Part shown: positions 54,907-64,000 of the stretch, in pieces
How positions within the stretch are numbered: the stretch's first letter is position 1
How the letters are laid out: each line of letters starts with the position of its first letter
NCBI GenBank assembly: GCA_037176725.1
Contig: JAZBRS010000075.1
Location: 74,464,001 to 74,528,000, forward strand
Source: Posidonia oceanica
Taxonomy: Eukaryota; Streptophyta; Magnoliopsida; Alismatales; Posidoniaceae
Length of the DNA stretch: 64,000 bases
Direction: 5' to 3'
Notes under the pieces: model-generated
Seen by the model: only the letters and a program-made list of their open reading frames with translations
Told to the model about the DNA's origin: nothing
Databases searched by the model: none
Translations under genes and position numbers: made by a program

Positions 54907-55795
54907 CATGCCATTCGGTCTCAAGAACGCCGACGCAACATATCAGAGAGCAATGATAGCCATCTTCCACGACATGATGCACGATTGCATGGAAGTGTAC
55001 GTTGATGATATCTTGGTCAAATCAAGAACAAAGGAGGCACACTTTGCAGCATTAAGAAGAGTACTGAGCAGGGCGAGGCAATATCAGCTAAAAATGAACC
55101 CAAAGAAGTGCGTGTTTGGGGTAACTACCGGGAAGCTACTGGGCTTCATCATCAGCAAAAGAGGAATCGAGTTGGACCCACAGAAGGCTAGAGCAATAGC
55201 ACAGATGCCCCCGCCCCGAAATATCACGGAGCTCAGAGGACGTATCGGCCGCTTGCAGTTCATTAGAAGATTTATCTCACAACACATAGATCGATGTAAG
55301 CCGTTTTATGAGCTATTGAAAGGAGGGAGGGAATTTACCTGGGATGAGAAATGCCAGAAAGCTTTTGATGAGCTCAAAGCATACCTCATGAACCGCCTAG
55401 TCTTGTCAGCACTTATGTCAGGGAAGCCTTTGCTACTCTATGTGGCAGTCACCGCATCATCAATAGGGGTAGTGCTAGCTCAACATGGTGAGGATGGAAA
55501 GAAGGAGAAAGCTATCTACTACCTGAGTAGAACCTTCCTGGATTATGAAGAGAAGTATACATCCATAGAAAAGCACTGCTTGGCCTTGGTATGGGTATCT
55601 CAAAAGCTGAGACACTACTTCCTAGTCCATATAGTCTGTTACATCACCAAGATGGAATCAATTAAATACATGTTCGAGAAGCCAGCCCTCTCTGAAAGAT
55701 TGGCAAGGTGGCAACTCCTCCTCATTGAATTTGATCTGCAATATGTATCTCAGAAAGCGGTCAAGGGACAAGCCGTTGCAGATCACCTGGCATAA
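54907..55795 (+). pseudogene. B2 reverse transcriptase (second part) and RNase H
   Basis: Homology begins right after the minus LTR at MPFGLKNADATYQRAM; the open frame upstream (from 54824) lies in LTR sequence and is not part of the gene. YVDD is at 54998-55009. RT thumb sequence follows (NPKKCVFGVTTGKLLGFIIS), then the connection, and the first RNase H: PLLLYVAVTASSIGVVLAQ, YYLSRTFLDYEEKYTSIEK, and AVADHLA at the end. This 0.9 kb stretch has no internal stop, unlike most of B2. It continues the frame of 42536-43427, separated only by the inserted LTRs. Confidence 0.9.
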
Positions 55796-56505
55796 TTACA
55801 ATAGAAGATTATCAACCAGTCCGAACAGACTTCCCTGATGTGGAAATACTGGAAATATAAGCTACCGAGTCTCCTACTCGACAATGGACTCTCTACTTTG
55901 ATGGAGCACTCAACAGAAAAGGGGCAGGCATCGGAGTAGCACTTCTCACTCCGGAAGGAGTTCTCATTCCCTGAGCTGTACAGCTAAACTTCGCCGCAAA
56001 TACCAACAATGTTGCAGAGTACGAGGCCTTTATCCTCGGATTACGCCTAGCGCTGGAGTTATGGGCGAAGCGGTTGAAACTCATCGGAGACTCCCAGTTG
56101 GTTCTAAGACAAATTCTGAACAAGTATAGAATCCTCAACCAAGGCTAGAAGAGTACAAAGGCATTGCTCGCCTCCTATTGGCGTGGTTTCAGCAAGTGGT
56201 GTATGTCCACACCCTCCAGAGTCATAACCTGTTAGCAGATGCTCTTGCTTCATTGGCTTCCTCAATCGAGTTCCCCATCAATGTCCGGGAGCAAAGAATA
56301 ATGGTACAGCAATATGGGACACCTGCCATTGACTCAATTGAGTCATGGGCCGTGGAGCTTAGACAGAAAGCTGGGGAATCAAAGGTAGCCATGTTTGAAG
56401 TTTGCTACAACATAGAGGATGATGGGAATCCATGGTTCTTTGACATCCAGAACTACATTCAAGACGGGATCTTCCTTGACTACGCAACTTCACAAGACAA
56501 AGAGG
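55796..56505 (+). pseudogene. B2 second (archaeal-type) RNase H and connector to integrase
   Basis: Reads RQWTLYFDGALNRKGAGIGV, one in-frame stop (about 55974), then NNVAEYEAFILGLRLALE and a GDSQLV segment with catalytic acidic residues like those of A1 WRLYFDGA. A frame change follows near 56140, then the open frame 56178-56505 with HNLLADALASLASS and a linker ending DYATSQDKE, where a minus family B LTR is inserted (56506). A second RNase H between the first one and integrase is typical of the Tat/Ogre group. Confidence 0.85.
56501..56505. repeat. Target-site duplication AGAGG, left copy
   Basis: AGAGG before the minus family B solo LTR; identical copy at 57913-57917. Confidence 0.93.
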
Positions 56506-57912
56506 TGTGGATATGGGGTTTTGTGGAGGAGAAGAAGAAGATGAAGGATGGGAGGTTTTGTGGGAGAAGAAGGCTTCTTTTTGGCTCCTCTTTTGCTCGC
56601 TCTATCTTCTCTTTCTCGAGGTTCCCTTTCTTTGTATCCGACTTCGTCACTCCACGTGTGATGGAATCGGTGTGATCGCCACTCTTGGTTCGCTTTCGCC
56701 GGCCCTCGAGACACCTTTGGGGAGATGTAGTGTGGTTGCGGGTTCAGCTACCTTGGGACAACGCCAGCATTGCCCAAGGGTGCCCGTGCTTGGTAAGCTC
56801 TTTCTTCCTTCTTTCTCCTTGTATGACAAACGTTAGCAAAGCAGAACAAATAAGACAATGTAAAAATGGATCAATATGTGTAGTAATCTATCCAGAGTTA
56901 GTAGAAATGAAAATAAAGAAAACGTAGTGAGATACATACCCGAGGGGTTTGATCCCCCTGGTTACAACTAAAAGAGATGTATGCCTAGTTAAGTATATAT
57001 GAACTTGAAATAAAAATGCTTGATTATACTATGGAATTAAACATGCAATATCAGAAATAAAAAGGAAATGAATGAAATAGAGTCTCCTCTGTCTATGCAC
57101 AAGGTGCAAACTGTGTTGGCATGAAGCCAACAACGACAAGAGGATCCTCAAGCTTCTTCTAAGACTCTCCTTCTTTCAAAAACTCTCTTCTCTTTTTCAA
57201 TTCTTGAGGACCTCACTTCTCTAAGATTTTTAATCTCAAGAGCATGTGAGTTCCAAAAGTTTCTTACCTTCTTTTCTCTCTCAAAATTCCGACCCTGAAC
57301 TCTGTGAGGGTACCCTTGCTTTTATAGAAGCAAGGGAGGAACAAAAAAGGACACAAATGCCAAGTCAGCAGAGTTTCCTATTTCAGAAGTATTATACGCT
57401 GGAAAACCAGCGTATAACGTTATAAGCGAGAGAACTCGCGTATAACGACCTCCGAGGCATAACTACCAGGATCAGAGAAGATTCTCCAATTAAGGAGTCT
57501 TTAAGTGTGATTAAACTCGGTTTTGATGGCTTTGACTGGTCAATAGGTTCCAAAGAAGGCAAAAACATGATTTCTGGATTAGGCCAAATAAGGAAAGCTT
57601 TGACTGACTGGGTTGCTACGTTGGACGCTGGAAAGCCAGCGGCCAATGTTAACCGCTGGAAAACCAGCGGCCAACGTTGTACGCTGACAATCTAGCGGAC
57701 AACACCCTTAATCAGTTTGACTTCCAAATTTGGTCAGGACGTGAAGAACACTCAGGTTGCCAACATTTGGGGCTTAGAAAGGTATAGCATTTTGGACTTG
57801 AGAGGGACATTTAGCTCAAGTGAGATTCAGAAATGGGTGGAGGGCCTCTAAAAGCGACCTAATGCAAGAGACTATCCTAACATGAAGGGAGTGCCAAAAT
57901 TGGGTATCTACA
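56506..57912 (-). mobile_element. Family B solo LTR (minus, 1407 bp)
   Basis: Plus-strand ends TGTGGATATGG and GGGTATCTACA are the reverse of family B LTR ends. Flanked by exact AGAGG duplications, with no internal region. It has the TATA box on the minus strand (about 57320-57326) and near-perfect inverted motifs: ATTATACGCTGG facing CCAGCGTATAAC (57392-57419), and GTTGGACGCTGG, CCAGCGGCCAAC and GTTGTACGC units (57619-57690). Confidence 0.94.
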
Positions 57913-57917
57913 AGAGG
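57913..57917. repeat. Target-site duplication AGAGG, right copy
   Basis: Identical to 56501-56505. Confidence 0.93.
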
Positions 57918-59085
57918 CAGTTCGGAGAATGGCCACAAGATACTTCATGAGAGCCGGGGTCCTTTTCAAAAGGTCTTTCAGTGGAATAGAGCTGCGCTGC
58001 GTCATTTACGAGGAGGTTGAAGTTATTACTGGAGAAATTCATGATGGCATATGTGGAGGACACATCAATTCTCAATTCATTGCAAAAATGATACTACGGA
58101 GAGGGTAGTACTGGCCCACAATGGAGGCAGATTGCGCGAAGAAGGTGAGAAGGTGCAGATAGTGCTAGATCCATGCAGATAAAATACGTGCAGCAGCATC
58201 AGAGTTAAATCCGACTCAAACAATGTGGCCTTTCTCCATGTGGGCATTTGATGTCGTAGGACCATTCGACACCGAAAAGCAGAATAGGTTCATACTCACA
58301 GCCACTGAATACTTCACTAAATGGGCTGAAACAGAAGCGTTCATTGAAATCAAAGTTTCAAATCTTTGCAAATTCGTGCGGAAAAATATCCTCTCAAGGT
58401 TCGAGATTTCAAAGAAATTAGTAGCAGACAATGGCGCAATTTTCGTATCCCAAGACTTCAAAAAGCTCTGTAAGAAGTTTAAGATTGAATTGCATCATTC
58501 ATCACCATATTACCCCAGGGTAATGGACAAGCTGAAGCTACTAATAAAACGTTAATCCGAATCCTTAAGAAAACGGTAGGAGGAGCCAAGGGACATGACT
58601 GGACAGATAAGGTAATTGATATCTTATGGGCTTATCGAACCTCCATAAGAACGCCTACGGGCCAAACCTCGTTTGCGCTTACTTATGGTATGAAGACAGT
58701 AGTCCCATTTGAGTTCATGGTCCCCTCATCTAGGGTACAACTCGACGATGAGATAACTGCCGAGGATAAGAGGCAATTATTAAGTCTATAGTTGGATCTG
58801 CTAGATGAGAAGCGGTTGCAAGTAGCTGAGCATGCCTACCTCTACCAAGAACGACTTGCAGGAGTATATAAGAAGAAAGTAATTGAACGTAAATTCAATA
58901 TTGGTGAATGGGTGCTTAAAGAAACCCTTCCTCATAAGCATGGGAAACTGAGACCGAATTGGGAAGGACCATACTTGGTGGTTGAGGCATATCCGGGCAA
59001 TGCTTATTGTTTGGCCAGAGAGGATGGCACTAGGCTTGAATATCCCTGAAATGCACTGCACCTCAAGAGGTACTACCCTTGATAT
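57918..59085 (+). pseudogene. B2 integrase, decayed
   Basis: N-terminal zinc domain at about 58030-58175 (HDGICGGHINSQF to the RRC-x2-C position, where stops replace residues). Catalytic core from 58223: Asp codon at 58250-58252 (AFDVVGPFD) and 58427-58429 (VADNGAIF); the Glu codon near 58534 falls in another frame after a one-base loss near 58515. Then WAYRTSIRTPTG, a stop near 58790, and the C-terminus 58792-59049 with RPNWEGPYLVVEAYPGNAY. At least five stops or frameshifts. Order and spacing match A1. Confidence 0.88.
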
Positions 59086-59724
59086 GCACACTGAGCCATT
59101 AGACTACCCGTGCTTGAGGGCCTACTACTGTTGAAGCCTAGGAGTCATGTCTTAACCTCACCCCACAAAACTTCGTGGGAGAAGGAAAGGAAATGATCCA
59201 ACATTGAGATAGAGGCAAAACCATAAGGGGCCCCCTCCCAGTTCATGAACAACAAGTCCACACACAACCCTCGAGTCAGACACGTTACCCTAGTACAAAT
59301 TGAGTAGGCGTCTAAGGCCAAAACCTAGAAGCGCAGAAAAAAAGGGAGTGTACCAAATAAAAGGGTGTCTCGGTTTGTTAAGGAACGAGTATCCATTGAC
59401 CGAGCACTCAAACAGGGTGAGACTACTTGCCAGAGTACCCAGAAAGAAAACAAAAAAAGGTGTCAGAAAAGAAGGTAGTAAAGAAGCTGTACATGTGCAA
59501 GAAAAGAAAGAGAATGGAAAAGAAGGCATTAAAGAAGCTGTTCAAGAGTCAAAACTGGAAACTGGGGAATACTAAGTGCAGTAGGAATCAACCTTGAACT
59601 AGGAGGGGTTTAGCCTTCAAATCTTCAGCTGACATCTTAGGATAGGACATGTACTTTCCTTCCACCCACATCTCGCACCGTACACATTAGAGGCAAGGGG
59701 CAGAAGCCTAGGTTTAGGAGCAGT
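59086..59724 (+). other. B2 3' region up to the B3 insertion
   Basis: Matches B1 26520-27160: GAGGCCTACTA, GGGCCCCCTCCCAGTTCATGA, and the approximately 60-base repeat with AAGAAGCTGTACATGTG (59470-59545). It stops at 59724 where B1 continues with further 3' sequence, so B3 is inserted here. No gene. Confidence 0.75.
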
Positions 59725-61059
59725 TGTAGATACCTCGTTTTGGCACTCCCTTAATGTTAGTGTAGTCTCTTGCATTAGGTCACTCTTAAAAGCCCTCTGC
59801 CCAATCTAGAATGTCTCACTTGAGCCAAATGTTTTCTCTCAAGTCCATAATGTTATCCTTATCTAAGCCCCAAGTGTCGGCAATATGTGTGTTCTTCATG
59901 TCCTGACCAAATCTAGAAGTTGAACTGACTGAGGGTGTTGTCTGCTGGCTTCTCAGCGTACAACGTTGGCCGCTGGCTTTGCAGCGGCTAACATTGACCG
60001 CTGGTTTTCCAACGTCCAACGTGGCAACCCAGTCAGCCCAAAGCTTTCCTTATTTGGCCTAATCCAAAAATCGTTTTTTGCCTTCTTTGGAACCTGTTGA
60101 CCGGTCAAAGCCATCAAAGCTGAGTTTAAACACACTTAATGACTCCTTAATTGGGGAATCTTCTCTGATCCTGGCAGTTATGCCTCGGAAGTTGTTATAC
60201 ACGGGAACTCTCGCTTATAACGTTATACGCTGGTTTTCCAGCGTATAACACTTCTGAAAGAGGAAATTCTGCTGACTTGGCATTTGTTTCCTTTTTTGTT
60301 CCTCCCCTGCTTTTATAAAAGCAAGGGTACCTCCACAGGGTTCAGGATTTTTGGAATTCACATGCTCTCTTGATATTAAAAATCCTAGAGAAGTGAGGTC
60401 CTTGAGAATTGAAAGAGAGAAGAGAGATTTTGAAAGGCGGAGAGTCTTCGTAAAGCTTCAGTGTCCCTTTATCGTTGTTGGCTTCATGTCAATACAGTTT
60501 GCACTTTCTGCATAGATAAAGGGGACTTTATTTTTATTATTTTCTTTTCATTTCTAATATCACATGTTCAATTCCATAGCATAATCAAACATTTTATTTT
60601 GAGTTCATATATTGTTGTAGGTAAGTATACATCTCTAATTAGTTGCAACTGGCGGGATCAAACCCCTCGGGTACGTACTTCATTATGCTTTGTTGTTTTC
60701 TTTTCTACTCATTCTGGATAAGTTACTACACATATTGATCCATCTTTTCATTGTTTTGTTTCTTTTGTTTTGCTAACGTTTGTCATACAAGGAGGAAGAA
60801 AGAAGAAAGTGCTCACCAAGCACGGGCACCCTTGGGCAACGCTGGCGTTGTCCCAAGGTAGCTGAACCCGCAACCACATCACATCTCCCCAAGGTGTCTC
60901 GAGGGCCGGCAAAAGCGAACCGAGAGTGGCGATCAAACCAATTCCATCACACGTGGAGTGACAGAGTTGGATACAAAAAGGGGACCCCGAGAAAGAGCAG
61001 ATAGAGCAAAAAAGCATACAAGCCTCTTCCCCCTTCTCTCCCAAAATCCCATATCCACA
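59725..61059 (+). mobile_element. B3 5' LTR (family B, 1335 bp)
   Basis: Begins TGTAGATACC, ends ATATCCACA. TATA box TATAAAA at 60314-60320. It carries a perfect 12-base inverted motif with a TTTT loop (60222-60249) and GTTGGCCGCTGG units (about 59961-60010). Confidence 0.92.
60222..60249. repeat. Perfect 12-bp inverted motif in the B3 LTR
   Basis: GTTATACGCTGG (60222-60233), loop TTTT, and exact complement CCAGCGTATAAC (60238-60249). It lies about 65 bases before the TATA box. Confidence 0.9.
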
Positions 61060-62633
61060 GTCTTACGATCACGGTGGGACGGCTAAAAGTGTCCCAGTGC
61101 AAGGTGAGTAATTTCTTTCTTCTTCTTCTTCCTTGCTATCTTCATTTCTAGTTTTTGTTAGTTTTCTTTTCATAAGTTTTAAGGTAGTGGTGAAATTCCT
61201 CGTAGTGTTTTGAGGCGCCGTGACCCTTCTCGTTTTTTCTTCTACGTCTAAATAACTGAAATCACCTCCCTCTTTTCTCTAGATTCTTGGGAGTAGAGAT
61301 GGTTTATAAAAGCCACTGTTTTTTTTTTTTTGAAAAAAACTCTATCAGTACGTTATACACGTGATTTGGCGCGTCTAACATTAGACGCTGCAATATCCGC
61401 GTCTAACGACTACTGAACAGAAACCTTTCTGTTTTAAAATTTTTCTTATTTTTCTTTTCATAACTGGCCGAAGGACTGAGGTATGAGGTGATCGACTTTA
61501 CCGTAGGGACTAGAACTTCAGCTTCTTTGGGTGCTTTGCAAAAAAAATAATAACAAAAAAAAAATCGAATCTTTTTATGACTTGCATGGCCCTCATTGGG
61601 AACTAATTGCTTGTGTCATTTCTTGGGTTATATAAGTAACCGTCTAGGTTCCAAGCACCTCTGTTGCAAAGAGCTTAGGAAAAGTACTTGTATTGTCATT
61701 GTCTTTCACAAGGGGCCCTTGTTCCTTGGCCTTTTGTGAAAGATAATTAGAACCTCAAGCTTTGACTTGTATTCCTCCCTCCTCCTTTCGGTGGTTTGTT
61801 TATTTTATTGGTGTTTGGATATGTGAGTGACCCGATCAATCTCGAGTACACTGGGCTGTACCTCTACGGAGTAGGGACCTAAGTGTATTCGGGCTCCCCC
61901 TAACATCCTCAGGAGTTGAGGTAGGGGGTAGTACCAAAAATATTCACCCATTTTTGTGAGGAGTCCTAGAAATTCCAAAAAAAAAAAGAGGAAGCCATAC
62001 CTAAGCCTTAAGGAACCCAGAGAGCTATAGCAGGTTTAAAGCACTAATCTCAAAGCGAAAATAAAAATTAAAACCTTAAATCGCTATTTGAAAGTGTTTC
62101 TGTGTAATGCTTTGAAACAGGGCATTAGCTGTTGAGATCTCTGCGTTTAACGTTATACACAGCAGGTTTCGCGTCTAACGCATTCTCTGTGTGGCTGTTA
62201 TATTTTAGCTCCTTTGTGTGATTTGTTTGGCAGGAGAAGACATCGAAAAATCCAAAACAGTGACAGTATCAGCTAGGGGCAGCTCTGTTTATTTTTACTT
62301 CTTTTTGAGGAATTTGTATTAAAATTTCCCAAGTTCTTGTAATTTCCTTTTCTTTGCACTTGTAATCCTTAAAAAAAAAAAGAAAAAAAGAAGAAAAGCA
62401 AAAAAAGAAAAGCAAAAAAGAAAAGAAAAATCATCAAGAAAGAGAGAGCAAAAAAAAAAAAAATGAAAAGCCAAAAAAAGAGAGAAAAGCTGAGAAGAAA
62501 AGAGAAGACAGGAAAAGACTAGGAGGAAATACAACTGGGGACGTTAAACGCGCAGTTTACTGCGTCCAACGTTATATGCCGCATTTGAGGCATATTACAC
62601 CCTGAAGCCAATTCTATCTCAAAAGCTGTTACA
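61060..62633 (+). other. B3 leader with primer-binding-site-like sequence
   Basis: ACGATCACGGTGGGAC (61065-61080) aligns with the B1 site but has lost the TGG start. AAG before GTGAGTAA at 61103/61104 is the same donor-like signal as in B1; a possible acceptor GGCAG ends at 62233. GCGTCTAAC/ATTAGACGC/GCGTCTAAC lie at 61371-61407. The conserved block CCTCTACGGAGTAGGGACC to GGTAGT is at about 61861-61932, and the A/G-rich tract at 62368-62515. No gene. Confidence 0.65.
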
Positions 62634-64000
62634 ATGATGAACCAAATCCTTGAAACTGAACAGCCAGAAAGAGAGAGGCCAGACTCAGTAAGTAACTCGG
62701 GAGAGGAGCCCACAATTTACCACCCGATCACCAGAGAAGCCTTGGATCCAGACTCGATGTAGTACAAAGCCATGTACCAGTTCTTAAACGAAGAGACACT
62801 AGCCCCAACGAGGCCATGTCAGAACAACCTCCAGCAGCCAACCCATCTCGGTGAAGGACAACGAAGGGCAGTTGCGGACCATACTCCTGAAGATATATAC
62901 CAGGGACAAAATGGCAACCCACCGCCGGACACAAACCACCCAGGTTAGGGTACAGCACTCAACGGAGCTATAACTCAAGCGCCAACCCCTTGATTCAGGA
63001 ACATAATTACATACCACATGGCGAGTATAAGGAAGGAGTCTATCCAAGACATCATCTCCAACCACCTTTGGCAGGCAATCAGCCTTGGCCAGATAATCAC
63101 TACCATCAAGCATCTCCCTTGCGATACGAGTAGGTCGCACTTCAACACTTCTTCAACAGTTACCTCCATCAGCAATAGAATCATCTGTCCTTCAATTCAC
63201 ATGTCCCGACCCCATCAGCCGAGATGACAAATTTGGATGAGATGAGAAAAATGCTCAGTGCATTAGGGGTACATACCCAGGCTCCGGCAAACTTTGACAT
63301 GAGCCGGTTTCCCCCGTTCAGATTACCTCCAGGCTTCAAGTACTCAAAGACTCCCAAGTTCAATGGAACTACTAACCCACTCAGTCACCTAGTGCGGTTT
63401 CAAATGGATTCAGCCCCCTACTTTCATGATTTGGGGCTCGTGGTACACCTGTTCTTCTACTCACTCGATGGAGAGCCCATGAATTGGTTTCTCACTCTCT
63501 CCAAGGAAGACCTCAGCAGCTTTGACAAAATCAGAGAGAGCTTCCTCACAAAATACCAGCACAAGATAGACCCCAAGCCAACCTTCCACGACCTAAGCAA
63601 GGAGGTCATGAAGAAAGGCGAAAGCTGGGTAACATTCGCCAACATATGGTGGGAAATGGCGGCCAGATCAGGGCTGACCATTCCGGAGAGATAGGTGGTC
63701 CAGATCCTCATTACAAATACCATTGAACCGATGAATAAGGGGCTCGTAAATGCCTACAGTCCCAATGTGACGGCCTTATATGAAGTGGCGGCCTCCGTTA
63801 AAGAAAATCTGCATGAATTCATAGAGGAGCTAAAGAAGAGCCGGAAAACATAGGTAGTAGAGGGCGTGACCGGAGTCGTCAACAAGATGGGCTCCGCACC
63901 CAGGCCATTCGAAAAAGGGCTATACTAGCTTCACAGCAGCGAACCTGCAGCCACCCTCCTCCTCAGCAACAGCAAGCATGGAGCCACCCTCCTCCTCAGC
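62634..64000 (+). pseudogene. B3 gag, decayed and cut by the window edge
   Basis: Starts MMNQILETEQPERERPDS at ATGATG. The N-terminal part has stops near 62758 and 62946 and loses one base at about 62968 relative to B2 (GCTATAAC against GCTTATAAC). The core (63224-63694) is open: FPPFRLPPGFKYSKTPKFNG, LVRFQMDSAPYFHDLG, PMNWFLTLSKEDLSSFDK and SWVTFANIWWEMAARSG. Further stops follow at 63692-63694 and about 63851. The Gln/Trp/Pro repeat begins near 63935. Confidence 0.87.

Larger units (their letters stand above)
36313..59724 (+). mobile_element. Element B2: family B element with full gag-pol content, decayed and interrupted
   Basis: Starts TGTAGATACC in C1 gag. In order: 5' LTR remnant, leader, gag, two proteases, G-patch and linker, RT (split by solo LTRs), RNase H, second RNase H (then a solo LTR), integrase and 3' region. 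Many stops and frameshifts make it inactive. At 59725 it is interrupted by B3, so its own tandem repeats, purine tract and 3' LTR are not in the window. It is the only family B member here that keeps RT and integrase sequence. Confidence 0.88.
59725..64000 (+). mobile_element. Element B3: 5' part of a family B element
   Basis: Complete 5' LTR (59725-61059), leader (61060-62633) and gag (62634 onwards), leaving the window at the right. Inserted in the 3' region of B2 after GCAGT (59720-59724), which should recur after the B3 3' LTR. Confidence 0.88.

Noticed and set aside
59725..61059. A single LTR shared by B2 and B3 (tandem elements from unequal recombination)
   Set aside because: The sequence before 59725 is the middle of the family B 3' region, without arrays or a purine tract, so the LTR belongs to B3 alone and B3 is inserted in B2.
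1..64000. tRNA, rRNA, CRISPR, DNA transposons and host genes
   Set aside because: None recognised on reading both strands; apart from the PMD-type cargo genes, all coding homology is to LTR retrotransposon proteins.

Overview
The window is repeat DNA from a flowering plant with a large genome. No ordinary host gene was recognised. Nearly all of it is nested Ty3/gypsy LTR retrotransposons of the Tat/Ogre type: plant-type polyproteins with two RNase H domains, very long LTRs, tandem-repeat 3' regions and accessory genes of the plant-mobile-domain (PMD) class. The species cannot be named from this sequence. I use working names: family A (5.6-5.9 kb LTRs beginning TGTTGACACC and ending GATTACTACA), family B (1.3-1.4 kb LTRs beginning TGTAGATACC and ending ATATCCACA) and family C (related to B inside, with a diverged LTR).

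Layout. 1-17458: 3' part of element A1 (+): end of gag, protease, RT, two RNase H domains, integrase, a sense DUF7745/PMD-like pseudogene, a GATA/TATC minisatellite, a purine tract and a 5.8 kb 3' LTR. 17459-36312: element C1 (-), the oldest layer, read from its 3' LTR remnant on the left to its gag on the right. Between its 3' repeats and the rest of its body it carries a PMD gene on the opposite (+) strand, with eight exons and seven short GT-AG introns. 21125-30212: element B1 (+), complete with both LTRs but lacking RT, RNase H and most of integrase, inserted in exon 1 of that PMD gene. 36313-59724: element B2 (+), inserted in C1 gag; it has gag, two tandem protease domains, G-patch, RT, both RNase H domains and integrase, all decayed. 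B2 is itself interrupted by a family-A solo LTR in minus orientation (43428-54906), which is split by a second family-A solo LTR in plus orientation (44038-49955), and by a minus family-B solo LTR (56506-57912). 59725-64000: 5' LTR, leader and gag of element B3 (+), inserted in the 3' region of B2 and leaving the window on the right.

Order of events from the nesting: C1 first; then A1, B1 and B2 into C1; then the minus A LTR, the minus B LTR and B3 into B2; then the plus A LTR into the minus A LTR. Target-site duplications support most steps: GCATC for the inner A solo LTR, CATGC (with two extra bases) for the outer one, AGAGG for the B solo LTR, and GGGCC/GGGCT for B1.

Most notable: an intron-containing PMD gene carried antisense in a retrotransposon; two tandem retropepsin domains in B2, the second with its catalytic Asp codon read as Asn; a recurrent short inverted repeat in B and C elements (GTT-NNN-CGC facing GCG-NNN-AAC) whose middle triplet changes together on both arms; and a pol-less form shared by two independent insertions (B1 and C1). 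All calls come from reading the sequence; no database search or alignment program was run.
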